Source: Ornithinimicrobium cryptoxanthini (lineage in GTDB: Bacteria > Actinomycetota > Actinomycetes > Actinomycetales > Dermatophilaceae). Taken from it: a stretch of 64,000 bases of DNA. Below the pieces are notes generated by a model. It was given only the letters and a program-made list of their open reading frames with translations. It was not told where the DNA came from and did not search any database. Shown here one piece after another: positions 36,756-44,584 of this stretch (its first letter is position 1; each line of letters opens with the position of its first letter). A program made the position numbers and the translations under genes. Where the stretch lies: NCBI RefSeq assembly GCF_023923205.1, contig NZ_CP099490.1:3100001-3164000 (forward strand). Direction: 5' to 3'.

Positions 36756-38831
36756 TCACCCCAGGCCCAGCCGCTCGGCCAGGAAGCGATAGGCAAGCGC
36801 CTGCATGTGCGCCAGCTGCGCGTTGGTCGCCGCGCCACCGTGACCGCCCTCGATGTTCTCGTAGTAGGTGACGTCCTTGCCGGCCGCCAGCATCTGCGCC
36901 GCCATCTTGCGCGCGTGCGCGGGGTGCACCCGGTCGTCGCGGGTGGAGGTGGTGAACAGCACCGGCGGATAGTCCCGCCCCGCGTCGAACAGGTGGTAGG
37001 GACTGAACGTGGCGATGAACTCCCAGTCGTCTGGCACGTCGGGGTCGCCGTACTCCGCCATCCAGGACGCCCCGGCCAGCAGGTGCGAGTAGCGCTTCAT
37101 GTCCAGCAGCGGCACCTGGATCACGACGGCGCCGAACAGCTCGGGGTGCTGGGTGAGCATGTTGCCCGCGAGCAAACCGCCGTTCGAACCTCCCTGCACC
37201 CCAAGGCGTTCGGGCACCGTGACCCCGGTGTCGACCAGGTCGCGTGCGACCGCCGCCATGTCCTCATAGGCGCGGTGCCGGTTGGCGCGCAGCGCCTGCT
37301 GGTGCCAGGTCGGGCCGTACTCGCCACCACCGCGGATGTTGGCGAGGGCATAGGCACCGCCGCGCTCGAGCCAGGCGGCCCCCAGACCACCGGAGTATGT
37401 CGGGGTGAGGGAGATCTCGAAGCCGCCGTAGCCGTAGAGCAGGGTCGGGGTGGTGCCGTTGGCCGGCAGGTCCTCGCGGTGCACCAGGAAGTAGGGCACG
37501 CGGGTGCCGTCCGCCGAGGTGACGAATCGCTGCTCGGCGACCAGGCCGGCTGCGTCGAAGAACGTCGGCATCGCCTTGACCGGCTCAGGCTCGCCGCCCG
37601 CGGCAACGTCCGCGAGGGCGAGCGTGGTCGGGTGCAGGAAGTCCGTGGTGTAGAGCCAGACCTGGTCCGAGGTGACCCGGTCCACAGCCGCTACCTGGAC
37701 GGTTCCCACGGCCGGCACTCCCGGGAACGGGGTGCGCTCGAGCGATGCACCGTCGTGGCTGTCAAGGGTGAGCACCTCGAGCCGGTGGGTGACGTGCTGG
37801 AGGACGTTGAGCACCAGGTGGTGGCGGGTCCAGGTGAAGCTGGCCAGCGAGCTGGCGGCCGTGGGGACGAACAGCTCCAGCAGGTCCCGGGAGCCGGCAA
37901 GGAAGTCGTCGAGCCGTATGCCGAGGAGCGAGCCGGCGCGGTAGGTGCGGTCCGCGGGGGTCCAGTCCTCACGGAGGCGGACGGTGAGCCACTCGCGCGT
38001 CACCGAGGCCTGCGCCGAGTTCGGCACCTCGATCCGGGTGAGCCCGCCGTCGGTGCCGCGCAGGAACAGCTCCCCCTCATAGAAGGCGATGGCGCGATAC
38101 ACCAGGTCCCGCTCGTGACCCGGAGTCTGGTCGTGCATCGCCGTGACCGCCACGTCCTCCTGGGCGCCCTCGAAGACGAGCTCCGCCTCGGCCAGGTCGG
38201 TGCCCCGCCTCCAGAGCCGAGCGGTCCTCGGATAGCCACTGTCCGTCATACTCCCCGGCCCGTGGTCGGTCATCACGAACAGCGTGTCCTCGTCGACCCA
38301 CGAGATGTTGCCCTTGGCCTCGGGGCGCTCGAAGCCGCCGGTGACGAACGACCTGGTGTGCAGGTCGAACTCGCGCGAGACGTCCGCGTCGGCACCGCCA
38401 CGGGACAGGTCGACCATGGCCAGCCGGTGGTCGTCCTGGGTGCTGTCCTTGCTGCGGCGCAGGACGCTCACCCCGTGCCAGACCCAGTTCTCCCCCTCCG
38501 CCTCGCTGAGCGCGTCCAGGTCCAGGACGGTCTCCCAGTCGGGGTCCTGAGTGCGATAGGACTCCAGCGTCGTGCGCCGCCAGATGCCGCGCTCGTGCGC
38601 GGCGTCCTTCCAGAAGTTGTAGTAGTGCTCGCCGATCTTGCTGACGTCGGGGATCTTGGCCTCGGAGTCGAGCATCTCCAGGATGCGGTCGCGGGTGCTG
38701 GCGAACTGCGCTGTGGCCGCGATCCTCGCCCCCTCTCCCGCGTTGCGCTCCCGCACCCAGTCCAGCTGGGCGGCCCCCTCGACGTCCTCAAGCCAGGCGT
38801 GCTCGTCCGTGGTGTTCTGCGTCGTCGTCAC
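36756..38831 (-). CDS. S9A prolyl oligopeptidase
   Basis: A 691-aa serine peptidase predicted to cut short peptides after proline. A seven-bladed propeller (about 70-400) precedes the alpha/beta-hydrolase domain: GYGGFEISLTP, ANIRGGGEYG, nucleophile Ser549 in GGSNGG, the Asp in TSTRDDRVHP, and the catalytic His in IEGGHGGA. Length is the S9A norm. No signal peptide is seen, so it is cytoplasmic. I chose GTG 38831 because TTTQNTTDEHAWLEDVEG follows; an ATG 28 codons upstream would overlap the start region of the divergent ABC gene. Confidence 0.92.
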   Translation of the reverse strand: MTTTQNTTDEHAWLEDVEGAAQLDWVRERNAGEGARIAATAQFASTRDRILEMLDSEAKIPDVSKIGEHYYNFWKDAAHERGIWRRTTLESYRTQDPDWETVLDLDALSEAEGENWVWHGVSVLRRSKDSTQDDHRLAMVDLSRGGADADVSREFDLHTRSFVTGGFERPEAKGNISWVDEDTLFVMTDHGPGSMTDSGYPRTARLWRRGTDLAEAELVFEGAQEDVAVTAMHDQTPGHERDLVYRAIAFYEGELFLRGTDGGLTRIEVPNSAQASVTREWLTVRLREDWTPADRTYRAGSLLGIRLDDFLAGSRDLLELFVPTAASSLASFTWTRHHLVLNVLQHVTHRLEVLTLDSHDGASLERTPFPGVPAVGTVQVAAVDRVTSDQVWLYTTDFLHPTTLALADVAAGGEPEPVKAMPTFFDAAGLVAEQRFVTSADGTRVPYFLVHREDLPANGTTPTLLYGYGGFEISLTPTYSGGLGAAWLERGGAYALANIRGGGEYGPTWHQQALRANRHRAYEDMAAVARDLVDTGVTVPERLGVQGGSNGGLLAGNMLTQHPELFGAVVIQVPLLDMKRYSHLLAGASWMAEYGDPDVPDDWEFIATFSPYHLFDAGRDYPPVLFTTSTRDDRVHPAHARKMAAQMLAAGKDVTYYENIEGGHGGAATNAQLAHMQALAYRFLAERLGLG

Positions 38832-38909
38832 CTGCCCAGCGTAGGCGCTGGTGCGCGCCGCAAATTCGGTGGCCGACCAGCTCTGCGGGACCGTACCCTT
38901 GGTCAAGCC

Positions 38910-40853
38910 ATGCAAGACTTCCCGCCCGAGATCCGGGCCTACTCAGCACGCGACGACGCCGCGCCGGACACCCGCAGCCCGAGGCACTTCCTCTGGTGGA
39001 TGATCCGGCTCGAGGGCACGCTCGCGCTGGCCGGCGTGGGCATCGCCCTGGTGTGGATGCTTCCCCAGGTGCTCGGCCCCTGGCTGGTCGGGCGCGCGAT
39101 CGACGACGGCATCGTCGGCGGTGACAGCGACCTGTTCCTGCAGTGGGTTCTCGTGCTGCTGGCCATCACGGTGGTGGGCGGTCTGAGCGGCACCGTCTAT
39201 CACACGGTGATGGTGCGCGAGTGGCTCGTGGCGCTCTATGGCACCACCAAGCTGGTCACCCGCAAGACGCTGCAGCTCGGCCACGTCCTGCCGCGTCGCA
39301 CGCCGACCGGCGAGGTCCTGTCCGTCTCCGGCAGCGACAGCGACCAGTTCGGTGGCTTCATCGAGATCGTCACCCGGGCCTTCTCCGAGCTGGTGGCCTT
39401 CCTCTGCGTGGCGGTCATCGTGATCTCCATCAGCCCCTCGATGGGCGCACTCGTGCTGATCTCCGCCCCGCTGCTGGTGCTCTGCGGCCTGCCGCTGCTG
39501 CGCCCCATGCAGCGCTGGCAGGGCATCGAGCGCTCCCGCAACTCCGAGCTCACCTCGATGGCCACCGACATCGTCGGCGGTCTGCGCATCCTGCGCGGCA
39601 TCGGTGGTGAGGCCACCTTCGGTGGCAACTACGCACGCCAGTCCCAGCGGGTGCGCCAGTCCGGCGTCTCCGCGGGAGTCTGGCAGGCCGCGGTTGAGGC
39701 TCTCGGGGTGCTGCTCAGCGGCACCTTCGTCGTCGCCCTCATGTGGGTCGGCGTGCGCGAGGTCGTCCAGGGGCGGCTCATGATCGGCCAGCTCATCAGC
39801 GTCCTGGGCTATGGCCTGTTCCTGATCCAGCCGATGCGCACCTTCGTGGAGTTCGCCCAGAAGATGACCCGCTCGGTCGTCTCGGCCCGCAAGGCGATTG
39901 CGGTCCTGGAGCAGCGACCGCCCTGGGTGCCCCCCACAACCGCGCGCACCCTCCCGCACGACGCTCCGCTGACCGACGACGCCTCCGGCCTGGTCGTCTC
40001 GCCGGGCCGCCTGACCATGGTCGCCTCAGGTGTGCCCGACGACTCGGCGGCCCTGGCCGCCCGCTTGGGGCGCTACCTGCCAGAGGAGCCGGAGGCCCAG
40101 ATCAGCCTCGAGCTCCCCGAGGACCTCAAGGGCCGGGCTGCGCGACGCGAGCGTGCTCGCCGGGTCATCGCTCGGGCCGAGCAGGCCGTGCGCGACGAGG
40201 AACGGGCCCACCGCGCGTGGGGCGTGCGCGTCGGCGATGTCGATCTCTCCGAGGCCGAGCTCGCGCAGGTGCGCAGCCGCATCCTGGTCAGCGACACCAC
40301 CCCGCACCTCTTCGCCGGCACCCTGCGCTCGGCGGTGGACCCGCACGGCCGGTTGGACCGGGAGGCCGCCGAGGCCGCGCTGTGGGCCGCCTCGGCCGAC
40401 GACGTCTTCGACGCAATCCCCGGCGGCTGGGCGGGTGAGCTCGACGAGCGGGGCCGGGGTCTGTCCGGTGGGCAGCGGCAGCGGCTCGTCCTCATGCGGG
40501 CGCTGGCCGCCGACCCGGAGGTGCTGGTCCTCGTCGAGCCCACCTCGGCTGTGGACGCCCACACCGAGGCCCGAATCGCCGAGCGGCTTGGCACCGCCCG
40601 CGAGGGTCGCACCACCGTGGTGATGACCACCTCTCCCCTGCTGCTGCACCACGCGGACGAGGTCGTCCTCCTGCAGGACGGTCAGGTGACCGCCCGCGGC
40701 ACGCACACCGACCTGCTGGCCGGCAACCCGGCATACCGCTCGGTGGTGGTCCGGGGCGAGGAGTCGGCCACGGTCGACGACCCCGAGCCCGACGACACTC
40801 CCCCGCAGACCCGCCACTCGATGACCCGCCCCGCTCCCCAGGAGGTGCTATGA
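38910..40853 (+). CDS. ABC exporter half-transporter A, degenerate ATP site
   Basis: A 647-aa type IV (MsbA-like) half-transporter: six transmembrane helices about 30-330, then an NBD. The NBD is unusual. At the P-loop position the sequence is MVASGVPDDSAALA (370-383), so the Walker A Lys is missing. The signature LSGGQRQR (518-525) is intact, and Walker B reads VLVLVEPTS with Val542 replacing Asp but Glu543 kept. It must pair with the next gene product, whose Walker A is intact. ATG 38910 matches MQDFPPEIRAYSARDD; earlier in-frame sequence lies antisense to the peptidase gene. Overlaps the next gene (ATGA). Confidence 0.88.
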   Translation: MQDFPPEIRAYSARDDAAPDTRSPRHFLWWMIRLEGTLALAGVGIALVWMLPQVLGPWLVGRAIDDGIVGGDSDLFLQWVLVLLAITVVGGLSGTVYHTVMVREWLVALYGTTKLVTRKTLQLGHVLPRRTPTGEVLSVSGSDSDQFGGFIEIVTRAFSELVAFLCVAVIVISISPSMGALVLISAPLLVLCGLPLLRPMQRWQGIERSRNSELTSMATDIVGGLRILRGIGGEATFGGNYARQSQRVRQSGVSAGVWQAAVEALGVLLSGTFVVALMWVGVREVVQGRLMIGQLISVLGYGLFLIQPMRTFVEFAQKMTRSVVSARKAIAVLEQRPPWVPPTTARTLPHDAPLTDDASGLVVSPGRLTMVASGVPDDSAALAARLGRYLPEEPEAQISLELPEDLKGRAARRERARRVIARAEQAVRDEERAHRAWGVRVGDVDLSEAELAQVRSRILVSDTTPHLFAGTLRSAVDPHGRLDREAAEAALWAASADDVFDAIPGGWAGELDERGRGLSGGQRQRLVLMRALAADPEVLVLVEPTSAVDAHTEARIAERLGTAREGRTTVVMTTSPLLLHHADEVVLLQDGQVTARGTHTDLLAGNPAYRSVVVRGEESATVDDPEPDDTPPQTRHSMTRPAPQEVL

Positions 40854-42817
40854 GCACGACACAGGCCCCGCTGCTGCCGCCCGGCCTGGCGGCTGAGTCG
40901 GCACGCACCTGGGACGCCGGGGACTCCGGTGGACCGGTGATCCCCGACGAGCTCGTGCCTCCCACCACTGCCACGGTGCCCGAGCGCGCCGCAGCGATGC
41001 GCCGGCGGCACCTGCTCCGCGAGCGGCGAGCCGCTGAGTTCGTCGCCGACACGATGAGCTCGACCCGGGGACTGCCGATCGCGGCACCGCGTCAGGTCAT
41101 GCGCTTCATCGGGCGCCTGCTGGCCGAGCGCAGGCTCGGGGTGGTGGCCGTCGTCCTGGGCAACGCCCTCGCCGCCGTCGCCGGCCTCCTGGTGCCCTGG
41201 TGGCTGGGCCGGTTGGTCGACAGCACCGTCGCGGACGTGGCGGCCGGTCGCACCGACGCGGCACTGGCGACGGCCAACACGGTCGCGCTGGTGGTGGGCG
41301 CCATCGTGGTGCTGCAGGCGCTGCTGACCCTGGCCGCCAAGAGCGCCTCCGCCGTCCTCGGACAGGGGATCCTGGCGTCGGCGCGGGAGTTCGTGGTGCG
41401 CGCCATCCTCAGGCTGCCCCTCTCCCGGGTGGAGTCCGCCAGCTCCGGCGACCTCGTCACGCGTGTCACCCGCGACGTCGGCACGATGAGTGAGAGCGTG
41501 CGCTGGGCGTTGCCGCAGGTGATCGTGGCGGGCACCACCGTGGTCGCGACGCTGGTGGCGATGGTGGTCAACAGCTGGCTGCTCGCTCTGCCTTCCCTCG
41601 TCCTGCTGGCGATCTCCCTGGTGCAGGTGCGGCGCTATCTCAGGCGCGCACCGAACGGCTATCTGACCGAGGGCGGCACGTATTCGCGGATCAACACCCA
41701 CCTGACCGAGACGGTCGAGGGGGCCCGCACGGTCGAGGCCCTCCGCATCGGGGACCAGCGCCTGGGCATCGGCGACGACGACATCGAGGTGTCGGCACAG
41801 GCCGAGCGCTACGGGCTGACGCTGCGCAACCTGCTGTTCCTGGTGATGGACCTGGCCTTCAGCCTGCCGCGCGTGCTGGTGCTGACCCTGGGTGCCGTGG
41901 CCTACACCCAGGAGTGGGCGACGATCGGGCAGATCACCACGGCAGTGCTCTACACCGAGGCGCTGTGGGGCCCGTTCGACATGCTGGTGCACACCCTCGA
42001 CAACGTGCAGGTCGGCATCGCGTCCACGACCCGTCTGCTGGGGATCGCCACCGTGCCGCCCGACCGCGAGGCGGACGAGGGCGAGCCGGTCGACTCCGCC
42101 CTGGTGGGCTCGGACCTGCGTTATGCCTATCGCCCCGGTCAGGACGTGCTGCACGGCATCGACCTGTCGCTGGCCCAGGGTGAGCGGCTGGCCATCGTCG
42201 GACCCAGCGGGTCGGGCAAGTCGACCCTGGGCCGGTTGCTGGCGGGGATCCACGGCCCGCGGACCGGCTCGGTGCGGGTGGGCGGGGTCGACCTGACCTC
42301 CCTGCCGCTGGACCACCTGCGTCGCGAGGTCGCGCTCGTCACCCAGGAGCACCATGTCTTCATCGGCACCGTGCGCGACAACATCGTGCTCGCGCGCGAG
42401 GAGGCCTCGGACGACGAGGTCGTCGCGGCCCTGCGTGCCGTCGGCGCCTGGGACTGGGTGTCGCGGATGCCGGAGGGGCTGGACGCCCGGATCGGCTCCG
42501 GCGCGCAGGACCTCACGCCGGGGCAGGCCCAGCAGGTCGCGCTCGCGCGACTGATCCTGGCCGACCCGCACACGATCGTGCTCGACGAGGCGACCTCGCT
42601 GATCGACCCGCGCACGGCCCGGCACCTGGAGGGCTCGATGAACGCCCTGCTGTCGACTCGCACCGTGGTCGCGATCGCGCACCGGCTGCACACGGCGCAC
42701 GACGCCGACCGGATCGCGGTGGTCATCGACGGCCGGGTGGCCGAGCTCGGCAGCCACGACGAGCTGGTCGCGCTCAACGGCGAGTATGCCGCGCTCTGGC
42801 GGGCCTGGACCACCTGA
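40850..42817 (+). CDS. ABC exporter half-transporter B, intact Walker A
   Basis: A 655-aa partner half-transporter: N-terminal tail of about 80 residues, six transmembrane helices (about 90-350), then an NBD. Walker A GPSGSGKST is at 451-459 and Walker B IVLDEATS at 576-583. The signature is LTPGQAQQ (555-562) in place of LSGGQ. With subunit A it would form one consensus site (this Walker A plus the LSGGQ of A) and one dead site, as in TmrAB or BmrCD-type heterodimers. Substrate could be a drug, peptide or lipid. The ATG overlaps the A stop by 4 bp. Confidence 0.92.
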   Translation: MSTTQAPLLPPGLAAESARTWDAGDSGGPVIPDELVPPTTATVPERAAAMRRRHLLRERRAAEFVADTMSSTRGLPIAAPRQVMRFIGRLLAERRLGVVAVVLGNALAAVAGLLVPWWLGRLVDSTVADVAAGRTDAALATANTVALVVGAIVVLQALLTLAAKSASAVLGQGILASAREFVVRAILRLPLSRVESASSGDLVTRVTRDVGTMSESVRWALPQVIVAGTTVVATLVAMVVNSWLLALPSLVLLAISLVQVRRYLRRAPNGYLTEGGTYSRINTHLTETVEGARTVEALRIGDQRLGIGDDDIEVSAQAERYGLTLRNLLFLVMDLAFSLPRVLVLTLGAVAYTQEWATIGQITTAVLYTEALWGPFDMLVHTLDNVQVGIASTTRLLGIATVPPDREADEGEPVDSALVGSDLRYAYRPGQDVLHGIDLSLAQGERLAIVGPSGSGKSTLGRLLAGIHGPRTGSVRVGGVDLTSLPLDHLRREVALVTQEHHVFIGTVRDNIVLAREEASDDEVVAALRAVGAWDWVSRMPEGLDARIGSGAQDLTPGQAQQVALARLILADPHTIVLDEATSLIDPRTARHLEGSMNALLSTRTVVAIAHRLHTAHDADRIAVVIDGRVAELGSHDELVALNGEYAALWRAWTT

Positions 42818-42831
42818 CCTCCCCTCCGGAC

Positions 42832-42897
42832 CTGGGCACCGTTGTCGACGCTGTGCGATAGATATTTCCCTCCCACACGACGCATCACGGTGCCCAG
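42832..42897 (+). terminator. Inverted repeat after the ABC exporter genes
   Basis: Perfect 11-bp arms (CTGGGCACCGT at 42832-42842 and its complement at 42887-42897) flank 44 nt that include an AT-rich run (GATAGATATTT). It could terminate the exporter transcript or serve as a regulatory element for the next gene. The long loop makes a simple terminator uncertain. Confidence 0.4.
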
Positions 42898-42916
42898 ACT
42901 GCTCGTGAGGGGCGCC

Positions 42917-42922
42917 TAGGCT
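42917..42922 (+). promoter_or_regulatory. Candidate -10 box for a leaderless DUF6918 transcript
   Basis: TAGGCT lies 7 nt before the ATG at 42930, leaving no room for a Shine-Dalgarno. This spacing is typical of leaderless actinobacterial mRNAs. Confidence 0.4.
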
Positions 42923-42929
42923 TGGGCAC

Positions 42930-43364
42930 ATGAGCTCCCTGCCGCAGATCCTGCTCGACCCTGCCCGCCGCCCGGCCGTCGTGGACACGCTCGTGGGTGT
43001 CGTTAATGCCGAGGTGGCAAGCAAGTCCGGCCTCGGCGGCAGGGTGATCAGGACCGGCTACGGCGCGGTGACCAAGCTGGCCGACGGTTTTGTCGCCAAG
43101 GCCGTCAACCGCCTGCTGCCCGGCTTCGCCGACGCACTCGACCCGTTCTGGCAGGAGCGCGCGGGTCGCTCGTTCGCCGATGTCCTGGTCGCCCGGCAGG
43201 ACGAGGCGGCCGAGGCGCTGATCGCCGTCACCGACGCCCAGGTGGCGGGCACCTCCAACGGCGTGGTCAAGAAGGTCTATGGCACGCTGCGCGGTCGGGC
43301 CAGGGAGAACGTCGTCGCCGCGCTCCCCCGCGTGGGTGCCGCGATCGAGTCGCACGCGGGCTGA
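42930..43364 (+). CDS. DUF6918 family protein
   Basis: A 144-aa soluble helical protein (SSLPQILLDPARRPAVV start, GGRVIRTGYGAVTKLADGF, FWQERAGRSFADVL) of an actinobacterial family without known function. No signal peptide or membrane segment. It is alone on the plus strand between the ABC exporter and a convergent DUF2332 gene. A TAGGCT box close to the start suggests leaderless expression. Confidence 0.75.
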   Translation: MSSLPQILLDPARRPAVVDTLVGVVNAEVASKSGLGGRVIRTGYGAVTKLADGFVAKAVNRLLPGFADALDPFWQERAGRSFADVLVARQDEAAEALIAVTDAQVAGTSNGVVKKVYGTLRGRARENVVAALPRVGAAIESHAG

Positions 43365-43389
43365 TCCGCCGCCGGGATGATCGAGACGC

Positions 43390-44529
43390 TCAGGCGCCCG
43401 ATCCCCACCAGGTGACCGGCACGCCGTGCGGCGGCGCTTCGCCGAGGACCCGTTCCTGCCCTGAGGGCCATGATGTCGCCGTCACGACGAACCGGTGCGG
43501 ACCGTCCGCTTCGAGGCGGCGCGGCTCGAACGCCAGGTGGGTGAACGGCATCGTCTCGGTGGCCGTCTGTCCAAGCGCCTGGACGTGCTCGCTGACCCGG
43601 TGCTGCTCCTCCTGCGGGAGGTACTGCCACATCACCGAGTGCCACAGCACCGTGCGGGTGCCCTCCCGAAGCTCGAGGGACTCCACGTAGTCACCCGCAC
43701 CGGCAGCCACCAGCGACACCGGCTCCTCCCGCGCGAGGACCAGCGCTGACCTGAGCCGTGCCAGCCTGGCGCTCTGATCGGGCCACACGCAGGACAGCAG
43801 CGACAGGGCACCGTCCTCGGTGGTGGCATCGATGGGGCTCAGGTCGCAGCCACCACGCTCCACGATCCGGACCCTCGGCGCGGCACCTTCAGGCACTCGG
43901 TCCCAGGCCGGGTCGAGCAGCACCCCGTGGTCGTCCCCAGCAACCCCCGACTCCCCGCCGCCCGCCGGGCTCGCCATCTCAGCGGGCCACGCGTCACCGT
44001 CAGCGGCGTGATAGGTGAAGTGGTCAGCCAACAGATTCATCCCGGCAGAGGCGCCGATCTCAAAGAGCCGGATGGGCAGACCGTCCGGCACCAGCTGCAG
44101 CAGTCCGCCGAACAGCGCCGCGGAACGGCCCACCTCGTTGGTCTGCGGCGGGGACGCCAGCCCGGCACGGACCTGCTCCACATGCTCGACCAGCACCTGG
44201 CGGAAGGCGGGCCAGGCCGCGTCCGGGTCGCCCGTCCCGCCCACGCTCGGATAGTGCGCCGCCAGGTCAGGAGCACCCCCGGTGAGGACCAACCGGTGGA
44301 CCGCGGCCATCAGGCGCAGTGCCAGCGCCGACGGCCCTCGGTCCAGCTCGTGGCCGTCAAGCACGGCGGCACCGGCGCTGCCACCGGTCCCCGACCCGCC
44401 CTCGGAGACCTCCTGCGCGAGACGCTCGAGGAGCACGGCATAGAACGGCGAGCCCAGCTGCTCGCAGGCAGCGGCCTGCTGGCGGATCAGCTCCACCTGA
44501 CGTCCCAGTCCTGTGCTCACGTCTTGCAT
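43390..44529 (-). CDS. DUF2332 domain-containing protein
   Basis: A 379-aa protein of a family with no assigned role. The middle contains LPIRLFEIGASAGMNLLADHF, which resembles a SAM-binding motif I, then a mainly acidic-aromatic C-terminal half ending in VTWWGSGA. Other family hallmarks are FYAVLLERLAQEV at the N-terminus and HSVMWQYLPQEEQHRV. A methyltransferase function is possible but unproven. ATG 44529 (MQDVSTGLGRQ) is chosen over a longer frame with no good ribosome site. It lies 55 bp upstream of the mfd stop end, on the same strand. Confidence 0.8.
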   Translation of the reverse strand: MQDVSTGLGRQVELIRQQAAACEQLGSPFYAVLLERLAQEVSEGGSGTGGSAGAAVLDGHELDRGPSALALRLMAAVHRLVLTGGAPDLAAHYPSVGGTGDPDAAWPAFRQVLVEHVEQVRAGLASPPQTNEVGRSAALFGGLLQLVPDGLPIRLFEIGASAGMNLLADHFTYHAADGDAWPAEMASPAGGGESGVAGDDHGVLLDPAWDRVPEGAAPRVRIVERGGCDLSPIDATTEDGALSLLSCVWPDQSARLARLRSALVLAREEPVSLVAAGAGDYVESLELREGTRTVLWHSVMWQYLPQEEQHRVSEHVQALGQTATETMPFTHLAFEPRRLEADGPHRFVVTATSWPSGQERVLGEAPPHGVPVTWWGSGA

Positions 44530-44584
44530 CGTGCCACGGACGAAGACGTATGACGCGCCACGGGTGGGTGCCACCCGCCCGCCC

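Noticed and set aside
36807..38909. Long in-frame extension upstream of ABC half-transporter A
   Set aside because: It lies antisense to the S9A peptidase gene and has shadow-type composition; the natural start is ATG 38910.
40682..43024. A 780-codon minus-strand frame across the ABC exporter genes
   Set aside because: Antisense shadow with no recognisable domain; both plus-strand genes are certain.
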